64,000 nucleotides of DNA from Paraburkholderia tropica (GTDB lineage: Bacteria > Pseudomonadota > Gammaproteobacteria > Burkholderiales > Burkholderiaceae): NCBI RefSeq assembly GCF_900109265.1, contig NZ_FNZM01000021.1:1-64000 (forward strand), written 5' to 3'. Under the pieces are notes generated by a model, which saw only the letters and a list, made by a program, of their open reading frames with translations, was not told where the DNA came from and did no database searches. A program made the translations under genes and the position numbers. Every line of letters begins with the position of its first letter. The first letter of the stretch is position 1. This document shows, one piece after another, positions 1-8,104 of this stretch.

Positions 1-318
1 GGCAAGCTCACGTTCGATCGTCTTTCTTCTGTGTTTATTTCGAACACGAATCACGAAGAGAATCAGCCCGCGCATCTGACGCTCAAAGATGCGAAGGTGC
101 CGGTCGATGTGAATCTGCGCACGTATGCGGGTCCGGAAGCGCGCTTCTGCCCGGCGGCGGTCTACGAGTTCGTGAAGAACGACGACGGCAGCGACCGTCT
201 GCAGATCAACGCGCAGAACTGCGTGCACTGCAAGACCTGCGATATCAAGGACCCGACGCAGAATATCGTCTGGGTCACGCCGGAAGGTGGCGGCGGGCCG
301 AATTATCCGAATATGTAA
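1..318 (+). CDS. Electron transfer flavoprotein-ubiquinone oxidoreductase, C-terminal fragment
   Basis: The gene enters from the left edge in frame 1, leaving the last 105 residues. ETF-QO passes electrons from electron transfer flavoprotein (reduced by acyl-CoA dehydrogenases) to ubiquinone at the inner membrane. The visible part is the 4Fe-4S domain: a Cys in ARFCPAAVYEF and the cluster loop NCVHCKTCDIKDP supply four cysteines, followed by the family ending NIVWVTPEGGGGPNYPNM. The stop is 45 bases before the start of the thiolase gene, so both probably share a transcript for fatty-acid breakdown. Family assignment is secure; the start lies outside the window. Confidence 0.95.
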   Translation, partial: GKLTFDRLSSVFISNTNHEENQPAHLTLKDAKVPVDVNLRTYAGPEARFCPAAVYEFVKNDDGSDRLQINAQNCVHCKTCDIKDPTQNIVWVTPEGGGGPNYPNM

Positions 319-363
319 CGCGTGCGCAGCGCTGTTGCGCAGACCAGCAAACGAGGAAGAGAC

Positions 364-1551
364 ATGAGCAAAGAAGTCGTCGTAGTGGGCGGTGTACGCA
401 CCGCAATCGGCAAGTTCGGCGGCAGCCTGAAAGACGTGGCGCCGACCGAACTCGGGACGATCGTGCTGCGCGAACTGCTGGCGCGCAGCAACGTGAAGGC
501 CGACGACGTGGGGCACGTCGTGTTCGGCAACGTCATCGCCACCGAGCCGAAGGACCTGTATCTCTCGCGCGTGGCCGCGATCAACGCGGGCATTCCGGAA
601 TCGACGCCCGCGTTCAACGTCAATCGTCTGTGCGGATCGGGCTTGCAGGCGATTGTTTCGGCGGCGCAAACCATTCTGCTCGGCGACGCCGACGTGGCGA
701 TCGGCGCAGGCGCGGAAAACATGAGCCGCGCGCCCTATATCGCGCCCGACGCGCGTTTTGGCGCGCGCATGGGCGACGCGCGTCTGATCGACATGATGCT
801 CGGCGCGCTCAACGATCCGTTCGATACGGTGCCGATGGGCGTGACCGCCGAGAATGTCGCGCGCCGCTTTGAGATTTCGCGCGAGCGTCAGGACGCGCTG
901 GCGCTCGAATCGCATCGCCGCGCCGCGCAGGCGATCGCCGAAGGCCGTTTCGCGGGCCAGATCGTGCCGGTCACGCTCACCGTGAAGGGCCGCGAAGTCG
1001 TGTTCAACACCGACGAACATCTGCGCACCGACGCCACGCTCGAAGACTTCACGAAACTCAAGCCGGTGTTCGCGAAGGAAAACGGCACGGTGACGGCGGG
1101 CAACGCCTCGGGTATCAACGACGCGGCGGCCGCCGTGCTGCTGATGTCGCGCGAAGCTGCCGAACAGCGCGGCCTCGCACCGATGGCGCGCCTCGTCGCC
1201 TACGCGCATGCGGGCGTCGAACCGCTCTACATGGGCATCGGACCGGTGCCGGCCACGCGTCTCGCGCTGCAGCGCGCGGGCCTGCGCGTCGAGGATCTCG
1301 ACGTGATCGAATCGAACGAAGCATTCGCGGCGCAAGCGTGTGCGGTGACGCAGGAACTCGGCCTCGATCCGGCCAAGGTGAACCCGAACGGTTCGGGCAT
1401 TTCGCTCGGCCATCCGATCGGCGCGACCGGCGCGCTCATCACGGTGAAGGCGCTGCACGAACTGCAACGCATCGGCGGCCGTTATGCGCTGGTGACGATG
1501 TGCATCGGCGGCGGCCAGGGCATCGCGGCGATCTTCGAGAACGCGGCTTAA
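364..1551 (+). CDS. bktB: Acetyl-CoA C-acyltransferase (beta-ketothiolase)
   Basis: A thiolase of 395 residues that cleaves or condenses beta-ketoacyl-CoA in the cytoplasm. The nucleophile Cys90 sits in NRLCGSGLQA; the C-terminal motifs GHPIGATGA (catalytic His) and CIGGGQG (second catalytic Cys) are intact, and the length is normal for the family. I chose ATG 364 because GAGGAAGAG lies just upstream; an upstream start at 322 would add 14 non-conserved residues. BktB-type thiolases of Cupriavidus and Burkholderia accept C4-C10 substrates and also feed polyhydroxyalkanoate synthesis. The specific symbol rests on similarity to that group rather than on a unique motif. Confidence 0.88.
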   Translation: MSKEVVVVGGVRTAIGKFGGSLKDVAPTELGTIVLRELLARSNVKADDVGHVVFGNVIATEPKDLYLSRVAAINAGIPESTPAFNVNRLCGSGLQAIVSAAQTILLGDADVAIGAGAENMSRAPYIAPDARFGARMGDARLIDMMLGALNDPFDTVPMGVTAENVARRFEISRERQDALALESHRRAAQAIAEGRFAGQIVPVTLTVKGREVVFNTDEHLRTDATLEDFTKLKPVFAKENGTVTAGNASGINDAAAAVLLMSREAAEQRGLAPMARLVAYAHAGVEPLYMGIGPVPATRLALQRAGLRVEDLDVIESNEAFAAQACAVTQELGLDPAKVNPNGSGISLGHPIGATGALITVKALHELQRIGGRYALVTMCIGGGQGIAAIFENAA

Positions 1552-1600
1552 ACGCGGCGTATTTCGCGTTTTTCGTCGATCCCGCTAAACCGGCCATATC

Positions 1601-1630
1601 GACATGCCGCAGCGCGCGCTGCGGCATGTC
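1601..1630. repeat. 30-bp perfect palindrome between bktB and the acyl-CoA synthetase gene
   Basis: The arm GACATGCCGCAGCGC is followed directly by its exact reverse complement. In RNA it would form a long GC-rich hairpin 50 bases after the bktB stop. No U-tract follows, so it is more likely a 3' end stabiliser, processing site or weak terminator than a standard intrinsic terminator. Confidence 0.6.
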
Positions 1631-1674
1631 TGCATTGAACACCGCAATTGAACTATCCCAAGATGGAGACAGCG

Positions 1675-3321
1675 ATGCACGACCATTCCAGCGAAACGAT
1701 GGCATCGGCGTATTCGTACCCCTTGCTGATCAAACGCTTGCTGCTCACGCCGTTGCAGCAAACGCCGAATCAGGAAATCGTCTATCGCGGCACGACGCGC
1801 ATTACGTATGCGCAATTCGGTCAGCGTGTGGGCAAGCTGGCGAACGCATTGAAAAATGTGGGCACGCAATTTGGCACCACGGTTGCAGTGATGGATTGGG
1901 ATAGCCATCGTTATCTGGAAGCGTATTTTGCCGTGCCGATGATGGGCGCGGTGCTGCAAACGGTGAATATCCGTCTGTCGCAAAGCGAGATCGCCTACAC
2001 GATCAATCACGCGGGCGCCGAAGTGCTGCTCGCCCATGCGGATTTTCTGCCCGTGCTCGCGGCGATTCGGGACAAGCTGGAGAAGGTCCGCACGCTGATT
2101 CTGATCGACGACAACGGCAACGTCAGCGATACGCACGGTCTGGAATTCGCCGGCGAATACGAGCAATTGCTCGCATCGTGCAGCGAGCACTACGACTTCC
2201 CCGACTTCGACGAAAACACGCGCGCCACCACGTTCTATACAACGGGCACGACGGGTTTGCCCAAGGGCGTCTATTTCTCGCATCGGCAACTGGTGCTGCA
2301 TACGATTACGGTGATGGCGGCGCTGACGAGTCCCGAATCGGGCCAGCGTTTTCATCGCGGCGACGTGTATATGCCGATCACGCCGATGTTCCATGTGCAC
2401 GCGTGGGGCATGCCGTATATCGCCACGGTGCTGGGTGTGAAGCAGGTGTATCCGGGGCGCTACGTGCCTGACCGTCTGGTCGAATTGCTGCGCGACGAAG
2501 GCGTGACGTTCTCGCATTGCGTGGGCACGATTCTGCACATGCTGCTGAATTGCCCGCAGGCCAGATCCGCCGACTTCAGCAAATGGAAAGTCGTGATCGG
2601 CGGCGGCGCGCTGCCGCATGGTCTCGCGCGCGCGGCGCTCGAACGCGGCATCGATATTTTCACGGGCTACGGCATGTCGGAAACGTGTCCGGTGCTCACG
2701 CTCGCGCAATTGAAGCCGCAGAAGGAAGCGCTTTCGTTCGACGAGGAAGTGAGTTTGCGTTGCCGCACGGGCTTGCCGATTCCGCTCGTCGATCTGCGGA
2801 TTGTCGATACGGAAATGCGCGATCTGCCGCACGACGGCAGCGCGAGCGGCGAAGTGGTCGTGCGTGCGCCGTGGCTCACGCAAGGCTATCTGCACAATCC
2901 GGAAGCGTCGGCCACGCTATGGGAAGGCGGTTATCTGCATACGCAGGACGTGGCGCGTATCGACGCGGACGGCTATTTGCAGATCACCGACCGCATCAAG
3001 GACGTGATCAAGTCGGGCGGCGAATGGGTCTCGTCGCTGGAAGTGGAAAGCCTGATTTCGCAGCATCCCGCCGTGGCGGAAGTGGCGGTCATCGGCATCA
3101 AGAGCGACAAATGGGGTGAGCGCCCGGCCGCGCTCGTCGTGCTGCGCGCCGATCACAATCCCGTCACGGCCGATGAACTCAAACAGCACGTGCTCAAGTT
3201 CAGCGAGAACGGGACGATTTCGAAATACGCGGTGCCGGAGGTCGTGAAGTTTGTCGAGGCGCTGGAGAAAACCAGCGTCGGCAAACTGAACAAGAAATGG
3301 TTGCGCGAGCATTTCGAATAA
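1675..3321 (+). CDS. Acyl-CoA synthetase (medium/long-chain fatty-acid-CoA ligase, AlkK/DmdB-like)
   Basis: A 548-residue adenylate-forming ligase that activates a carboxylic acid with ATP and CoA. The P-loop-like AMP-binding motif TTFYTTGTTGLPKG, the motif GYGMSETCPV and the C-terminal catalytic lysine region (KTSVGKLNKKWLREHF) are all present. ATG 1675 follows GGAGAC at normal spacing; ATG 1663 and TTG 1648 are alternatives. Similar proteins are annotated as fatty-acid, or 3-methylmercaptopropionate, CoA ligases. Following a thiolase and ETF-QO, a fatty-acid role is the simplest reading. Exact substrate unknown. Confidence 0.88.
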   Translation: MHDHSSETMASAYSYPLLIKRLLLTPLQQTPNQEIVYRGTTRITYAQFGQRVGKLANALKNVGTQFGTTVAVMDWDSHRYLEAYFAVPMMGAVLQTVNIRLSQSEIAYTINHAGAEVLLAHADFLPVLAAIRDKLEKVRTLILIDDNGNVSDTHGLEFAGEYEQLLASCSEHYDFPDFDENTRATTFYTTGTTGLPKGVYFSHRQLVLHTITVMAALTSPESGQRFHRGDVYMPITPMFHVHAWGMPYIATVLGVKQVYPGRYVPDRLVELLRDEGVTFSHCVGTILHMLLNCPQARSADFSKWKVVIGGGALPHGLARAALERGIDIFTGYGMSETCPVLTLAQLKPQKEALSFDEEVSLRCRTGLPIPLVDLRIVDTEMRDLPHDGSASGEVVVRAPWLTQGYLHNPEASATLWEGGYLHTQDVARIDADGYLQITDRIKDVIKSGGEWVSSLEVESLISQHPAVAEVAVIGIKSDKWGERPAALVVLRADHNPVTADELKQHVLKFSENGTISKYAVPEVVKFVEALEKTSVGKLNKKWLREHFE

Positions 3322-3340
3322 GCGCTTTAAACGGGGAGAA

Positions 3341-3369
3341 AAGCCGGGTAGCGATACCCGGCTTTTTTT
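3341..3369. terminator. Bidirectional rho-independent terminator
   Basis: Stem AGCCGGGTA / TACCCGGCT with loop GCGA and a following run of seven T. Read on the minus strand it ends in TTTTC, so it can serve both the acyl-CoA synthetase and the convergent SulP gene, whose stop lies inside it. Confidence 0.9.
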
Positions 3370-4924
3370 ATGACGTCGCGCCTGGCGAACGCGCCCACGG
3401 CAAACGTTTTCTCGGCGTCGAATTCAGGCGCGGCCACTGCACGTTTTCCACGGCGATGCTTCGGCGCGGCGCGTCGGCGATAAAGCGTTCGAGCGTGTCG
3501 CGGATATCGCGGTCGACGAAATCGGCGCGTTCCGTGTCGATCAACACCGTCGCGTGGTCGGGAATGCGCGCGAGGCAGCGCATCAGCATCGGCTTGGCGA
3601 GAAACGACGCGTCCTTGCGAAACGACAGCAGATAATGGTCGTCGTGCTCGGCGAGCGCGAAGGTGTCGTCGAGATTGGCGCACATGGCCAGCAGCATGCT
3701 CACCGCAATGCCGATACCGATGCCGATCAGCAAGTCCGTCGCGAGCACGCCCACGATCGTGGCCACGAACGGCACGATGCGGTCGGTGCCTTCGCGCATC
3801 ATCGAGACGAAGAGTGCGGGTTTGGCGAGCTTGTAGCCGGTCTGGATCAGAATCGCGGCGAGGCAGGCGAGCGGAATCAGGTTGAGCACGGCGGTCAGCG
3901 CGAACACGCTCGCAAGCAGCAGCGCGCCATGCACGAAGGCCGCGAGACGCGTGCGTGCGCCCGCGTTCAGATTCGCGGAGCTGCGCACGATCACGGCGGT
4001 GATCGGCAAGCCGCCGAGCGCGCCCGCCACGATGTTGCCCACGCCTTGCGCCTTCAATTCGCGATCGGGCGAGGCGCGGCGGCGTTGCGGGTCCATCTGC
4101 TCGACGGCTTCGAGACTCAGCAGCGTTTCGAGGCTCGCGACCACGGCGAGCGTGAGCGCGACGCGCCAGACGTCCGCATCGACGAGTTGCGTGAAGTCCG
4201 GAAACGCCAGCGCGCCCGCGAGCGTGTCGAACGATTGCAGCGCGTCGAGCGCCACGCGCTGCTCGCCCGGCAAGGCGAATGCAGGCGCGAAGGCGTCGAG
4301 CGCGAGCGTCGCCGCGATGCCCAGCGCCACGACCGCTAGCGGTCCCGGCACGATGCGCACGAGCGCGTAGCGTTTCGCGCGCGGCGTTTCCCAGACGAAC
4401 AGCAGGATCACGCAGACCACGGCCAGCACGAGCGCGGGCACGAGCACCGCACCGAAGGGCGTGGCGAGCGACGCGGCGGAAGCGGACAAACCCTCGGACA
4501 AACCGGCGGCGAGCGGCACCTGTTTGACGATCAGCAGCAGACCGATCGACGCGAGCATGCCTTTGATGACCGGCACCGGGACGAAGCTCGCGAGTTGCCC
4601 CGCGCGCAGCATGCCGAACACGCACTGCAAGACGCCCGCGATCAGCACGGCGGCGAGAAACGCCGAAAAGCTGCCGAGCGAGGCGATCGCGGAAACGACG
4701 ATCACTACGAGCCCGGCGGCAGGGCCGCTCACGCTCAGATGCGAGCCGCTGAGCAGGGCGACGACGAGTCCGCCGACGATGCCGGAGAGCAGCCCCGCGA
4801 ACGGCTCGACGCCGGATGCGGTGGCGATGCCGAGGCACAAAGGCAGCGCGACGAGAAAGACGACGATGCCCGCGAATAAATCGCTGCGCAGGCTTGCGAG
4901 GTCGATGTGACGGGAGTTCGGCAT
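3368..4924 (-). CDS. SulP family inorganic anion transporter
   Basis: A 518-residue inner-membrane carrier. It has the SulP N-terminus (SLRSDLFAGIVVFLVALPLCLGIATASG), about 10-12 hydrophobic segments and a C-terminal STAS-like cytoplasmic domain from roughly residue 420 (VLIDTERADFVDRDIRDTLERF). The family carries sulfate, bicarbonate or dicarboxylates. It lies 76 bases downstream of, and on the same strand as, a beta-carbonic anhydrase gene, which favours bicarbonate as substrate, as argued for SulP-carbonic anhydrase pairs and fusions. This is inference; sulfate is not excluded. Transcription ends at the shared terminator. Confidence 0.88.
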   Translation of the reverse strand: MPNSRHIDLASLRSDLFAGIVVFLVALPLCLGIATASGVEPFAGLLSGIVGGLVVALLSGSHLSVSGPAAGLVVIVVSAIASLGSFSAFLAAVLIAGVLQCVFGMLRAGQLASFVPVPVIKGMLASIGLLLIVKQVPLAAGLSEGLSASAASLATPFGAVLVPALVLAVVCVILLFVWETPRAKRYALVRIVPGPLAVVALGIAATLALDAFAPAFALPGEQRVALDALQSFDTLAGALAFPDFTQLVDADVWRVALTLAVVASLETLLSLEAVEQMDPQRRRASPDRELKAQGVGNIVAGALGGLPITAVIVRSSANLNAGARTRLAAFVHGALLLASVFALTAVLNLIPLACLAAILIQTGYKLAKPALFVSMMREGTDRIVPFVATIVGVLATDLLIGIGIGIAVSMLLAMCANLDDTFALAEHDDHYLLSFRKDASFLAKPMLMRCLARIPDHATVLIDTERADFVDRDIRDTLERFIADAPRRSIAVENVQWPRLNSTPRKRLPWARSPGATS

Positions 4925-5000
4925 GTGAAGGGTCCGCTAAGGTGACGTGAAAGGCGTGAATGAGCGGGCGTTGGCGCTCAGGATCGATGGGAATGTCTGC

Positions 5001-5597
5001 TCAGACTGCCGCGCTGGCTTCGGTCAATTGCAGCAGGCGGCCTTCGCGCAGACCGAACACCCAGCCGTGAATCTGCGGCGGACGCCGCGCCGCGCGCACG
5101 ATCGGCGAGGCTTCGAGGCGCTGCACCTGCTCGATCACGTTGAGTTCCGCGAGACGGTCGACGCGGGCATCGAGATCGGCGATGGCGTCGAGTTTGGCGC
5201 GGTGACGCCCGGCCAGTTCGCGCAGTCCGGCGATGCGCCGGTTCACGTTCGGCAGCGCGTCCAGCGGCGCGGAAAGCGCCGCGCGCACGCCGCCGCAATG
5301 GTGATGTCCGCAGACGATGATGTGCTCGACTTCGAGCGCATGCACGGCGTACTCGACCACGCTCGACGCGTTGGCGTCGTCGGCAGTGAACAGGTTCGCG
5401 ATGTTGCGATGGACGAACAGTTCGCCCGGCTGCGCATTCACGATGCGCTCGGCGGGCACGCGGCTGTCCGAGCAACCGATCCAGAGCGCGCGCGGGCGCT
5501 GGCCTTGCGCGAGCTGCGTGAAGAATTCGGGCTCGCGCGCGGCGACCTCCGAAGACCACGCGAGATTGGCAAGCAGAAAGCGTTTCGGATGATTCAT
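5001..5597 (-). CDS. can: Beta-class carbonic anhydrase
   Basis: A 198-residue zinc enzyme interconverting CO2 and bicarbonate. The zinc ligands are Cys42 (in GCSDSR), His98 and Cys101 (in GHHHCGG), with the Asp44-Arg46 dyad present. The protein is a little short of the usual 200-220 residues but complete. The start ATG at 5597 has a purine-rich upstream stretch (GGAGCC). It is probably the first gene of an operon with the SulP carrier downstream. Confidence 0.92.
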   Translation of the reverse strand: MNHPKRFLLANLAWSSEVAAREPEFFTQLAQGQRPRALWIGCSDSRVPAERIVNAQPGELFVHRNIANLFTADDANASSVVEYAVHALEVEHIIVCGHHHCGGVRAALSAPLDALPNVNRRIAGLRELAGRHRAKLDAIADLDARVDRLAELNVIEQVQRLEASPIVRAARRPPQIHGWVFGLREGRLLQLTEASAAV

Positions 5598-5790
5598 CGA
5601 TCGAGGCTCCAGAATGATGAGCCGGCGGGTGGGGATGCGACGACGCCGGCGTGGCGATCGATGTTTACGAAATGCTTTCGATGGCTTGGTTCCAAAAATA
5701 AATCGGTGTTCCGCTAAAAAAATTCGAAAATAATTCCGCTTGCAGGTTTTATGACGAATGCATGAATACCGATGATGCGGAACCTTTCAC

Positions 5791-5819
5791 TTGTGCGATG
5801 CAAGACGCAACGTTATAGT
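5791..5819 (+). promoter_or_regulatory. Predicted sigma70 promoter for the gene at 5909
   Basis: TTGTGC (5791-5796) and TATAGT (5814-5819) are separated by 17 bases. The 311-base gap between the carbonic anhydrase gene and the gene at 5909 is AT-richer than its surroundings and must hold divergent promoters. I see no other structure in it. Confidence 0.5.
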
Positions 5820-5908
5820 TTTTGGAATAAAAAAACCTGAGAGCAGCAGCAGGGCAGGAGGCGCCGTTTTCATGATGCACGCCTCGCGGTCCCGCGCCGG
5901 AGTCATGC

Positions 5909-6445
5909 ATGTCCGAAATCGATCATTGGTTGGGCCGTTATCCCCTGTTCAGAGAGGCGCTCCGGCACGGCGCCACGTCGTTGAATGCTTTGCCGCTTCA
6001 GGCGCGAACGGTCGTGTTTAAACGACTGTGCATGAATGAATTAACTGAAGAATCGTCGAAATCGACCCAATGCACACTGGGCGAAGTACGCGCCGCCTAT
6101 GTTGAATTGCCAATGGCGATTGTCGATACGGCGGTTCAAAAGTTCGTATCCGATCACGGAACGCGTGGCGCCGATACCCTGGCATTGCGCGCCGCGCTCG
6201 ACGAAAGCGCCGTGCGCTATCCCGCGATGGCGAGGCCGCCTTGTTTGCTGATGCCCGGTGCCGGCGTGTTTCTCGACGGCTGGATGCGGTTTCTCGCCTA
6301 TCGCGCGCGCGGCGATTTGACGGCGCCGCTGCTCGCAGTCGACTGGGACGATCTTTACGCACGCATCGCGCTGATGGACGGCGAATCGGACGCCTTGCCG
6401 CTGGGCGCGCCGGTCGCCGAACTGGATAGCGCCTTGCTCGATTAG
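5909..6445 (+). CDS. Hypothetical protein, 178 residues
   Basis: I do not recognise this protein. It is soluble, with no signal peptide or membrane segment. An N-terminal half rich in short helices (residues 1-100) is followed by MARPPCLLMPGAGVFLDGWM and RFLAYRARGDLTAPLLAVDW (about 110-150). The second part loosely resembles the 'GhHR...AAraaG...vpvveVdW' pattern of ParB/sulfiredoxin-like folds, but the key residues are not conserved enough to claim it. GGAG at 5899-5902 supports ATG 5909. Codon use matches the neighbours. It lies 24 bases before the DUF523 gene and is probably co-transcribed. Confidence 0.7.
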   Translation: MSEIDHWLGRYPLFREALRHGATSLNALPLQARTVVFKRLCMNELTEESSKSTQCTLGEVRAAYVELPMAIVDTAVQKFVSDHGTRGADTLALRAALDESAVRYPAMARPPCLLMPGAGVFLDGWMRFLAYRARGDLTAPLLAVDWDDLYARIALMDGESDALPLGAPVAELDSALLD

Positions 6446-6469
6446 GCGCTTGCCGCGCATTGCATCCGT

Positions 6470-6973
6470 ATGTCTCACAAGATTCTGGTCAGCGCCTGTT
6501 TGCTGGGCCGTCCCGTGCGTTACAACGGTTCGGCGAAAACGCTGGCGCATGCCGCGCTCGATGCGTGGCAGCGTGAAGGCCGCGTCGTGGCAATTTGTCC
6601 GGAATTGAGCGGCGGATTTTCCGTGCCGCGTCCGGCTGCGGAAATCGCGCAGTCGCAATCGGGCGATGCCGTGCTCGCAGGCGCGGCGCATGTGATCGAC
6701 GAGTATGGCGCCGATGTGAGCGCGCGCTTTATCGCGGGCGCGCAAGCGGCGCTCGATCTCGCACGCGAACACGACTGTCGTTTTGCGCTGCTGATCGACG
6801 GCAGTCCCTCGTGCGGGAGCCGCTTTATTTACGACGGCACATTCAGCGGACACAAGTTCGCAGGCGAAGGCGTCACGGCGGCGTTATTGCGCGCGAATGG
6901 CATTGAAGTGTTCGCCGATTGGGAAATCGACGTGCTCGCAGCGCGTCTTGCGCAAATCGATTCGCCGTATTGA
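6470..6973 (+). CDS. DUF523 family protein (YbbK-like)
   Basis: A 167-residue soluble protein with the family hallmarks: N-terminal ILVSACLLGRPVRYNG, the cysteine motif ICPELSGGFSVPRPAAEI and DGSPSCGSRFIYDG near residue 110. The three conserved Cys positions suggest a metal- or cluster-binding site or a thiol reaction, but no function is established that I can name. The gene follows closely after the hypothetical gene at 5909. Confidence 0.88.
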   Translation: MSHKILVSACLLGRPVRYNGSAKTLAHAALDAWQREGRVVAICPELSGGFSVPRPAAEIAQSQSGDAVLAGAAHVIDEYGADVSARFIAGAQAALDLAREHDCRFALLIDGSPSCGSRFIYDGTFSGHKFAGEGVTAALLRANGIEVFADWEIDVLAARLAQIDSPY

Positions 6974-7057
6974 ACCGTAAAGCGTTCGGCGATCACGCGG
7001 GCGTACAATGGCGCGGTTCAATCACAGCACGCGGCGAATGGCGCGCCGGTCTTGCGC

Positions 7058-7972
7058 ATGGAAATCAAATGGATAGAAGACTTCATCGCGCTCGCGCAAT
7101 ATCAGAGTTTTTCGCGCGCGGCTGAGTTTCGCAACGTCACGCAATCCGGATTCAGCCGACGCATTCAATCGCTCGAACAATGGGTGGGCGCGGAACTGAT
7201 TGATCGCAGCAGTTTTCCGCCTGTTTTAACGCCCGCCGGGCAACTCTTTCGCGAAGCGGCGGACGACGTGCTCAGCAAACTCTACGATACGCGCGCGATC
7301 ATCCGTACCGAGCAGCGGATTGGCGGAAAGAGCCTGCAAATCGCGGCGGGTCATACGATCGCCCTGAATTTTCTGCCGGCGTGGCTCAAACAGCTCGCGA
7401 AACATGTTGGCGAGATTCCCGCGCGCGTGGTGCCGACCAACGTGCACGATTCGATCTTGATGCTCGTGAATGGCAATTGCGAACTCATGTTCGCGTATCA
7501 CCATCCCGAACTGCCGTTGCATCTCGATCCCGCCCGATACGAGCACGTGACTGTGGGCCTCGACACCTTGCTGCCTGCCAGTCGCCCGAATGCGCGATCC
7601 GCGCCCGCTTACCGTTTGCCCGGCACCGCGAAACAGCCTTTACCGCATATCGCCTATACGGAGACGAGTTATTTCGGCCGCTGCGTGGCGCTGCTGCTCG
7701 GGCGCGCGGCCACGAAACCGCTCTTGCGCCTGCACTACGAATCGGACATGGCGGCGGTCCTCAAGGAGCTCGTGATGCAAGGCGAAGGCGTTGCATGGCT
7801 GCCGAAAAGCGCGATCGCGCGTGAACTGGCCGACGGCGAACTGGTGCCGGCAGGGCCATCCGCGTGGCATCTCGACGTGGAATTGCGCGTGTACCGCGAC
7901 GCCTCGAATCGCAGCGAATTCATCGATACGCTCTGGCAGCATCTGCGCGCGGTCGCACAAGATAGTCGCTGA
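7058..7972 (+). CDS. LysR family transcriptional regulator
   Basis: A 304-residue regulator: N-terminal winged HTH (residues 1-60; FSRAAEFRNVTQSGFSRRIQSLEQWVGAELIDR) and a periplasmic-binding-like effector domain. ATG 7058 is the LysR-like start; TTG 7052 would add only two residues. It is encoded in the same direction as the symporter and racemase downstream, and a LysR-type box lies between it and them, so it probably activates them in response to a substrate amino acid or dicarboxylate. Confidence 0.9.
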   Translation: MEIKWIEDFIALAQYQSFSRAAEFRNVTQSGFSRRIQSLEQWVGAELIDRSSFPPVLTPAGQLFREAADDVLSKLYDTRAIIRTEQRIGGKSLQIAAGHTIALNFLPAWLKQLAKHVGEIPARVVPTNVHDSILMLVNGNCELMFAYHHPELPLHLDPARYEHVTVGLDTLLPASRPNARSAPAYRLPGTAKQPLPHIAYTETSYFGRCVALLLGRAATKPLLRLHYESDMAAVLKELVMQGEGVAWLPKSAIARELADGELVPAGPSAWHLDVELRVYRDASNRSEFIDTLWQHLRAVAQDSR

Positions 7973-7994
7973 TCCATTTGAAAAAATCCCGCGT

Positions 7995-8058
7995 TATGCG
8001 AGTTTCGCATACGCATATGCCAGACCGGCATCGACCTCTTTTTTCTCCTCCCTACCAT
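7995..8058 (+). promoter_or_regulatory. LysR-type operator and promoter of the symporter-racemase operon
   Basis: TATGCGA and TCGCATA form an exact inverted repeat around GTT (7995-8011), containing the T-N11-A pattern of LysR boxes. About 60 bases further on, TCGACC (8031-8036) and TACCAT (8053-8058) make a weak promoter with a 16-base spacer. This puts the operator near -62 to -65, the classical LysR position. The weak hexamers fit an activator-dependent promoter. Confidence 0.55.
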
Positions 8059-8104
8059 CCGTTCTGATTGCGCGGCCTTCGTCGCGCGCCATTCAAGGAC
8101 GGAT

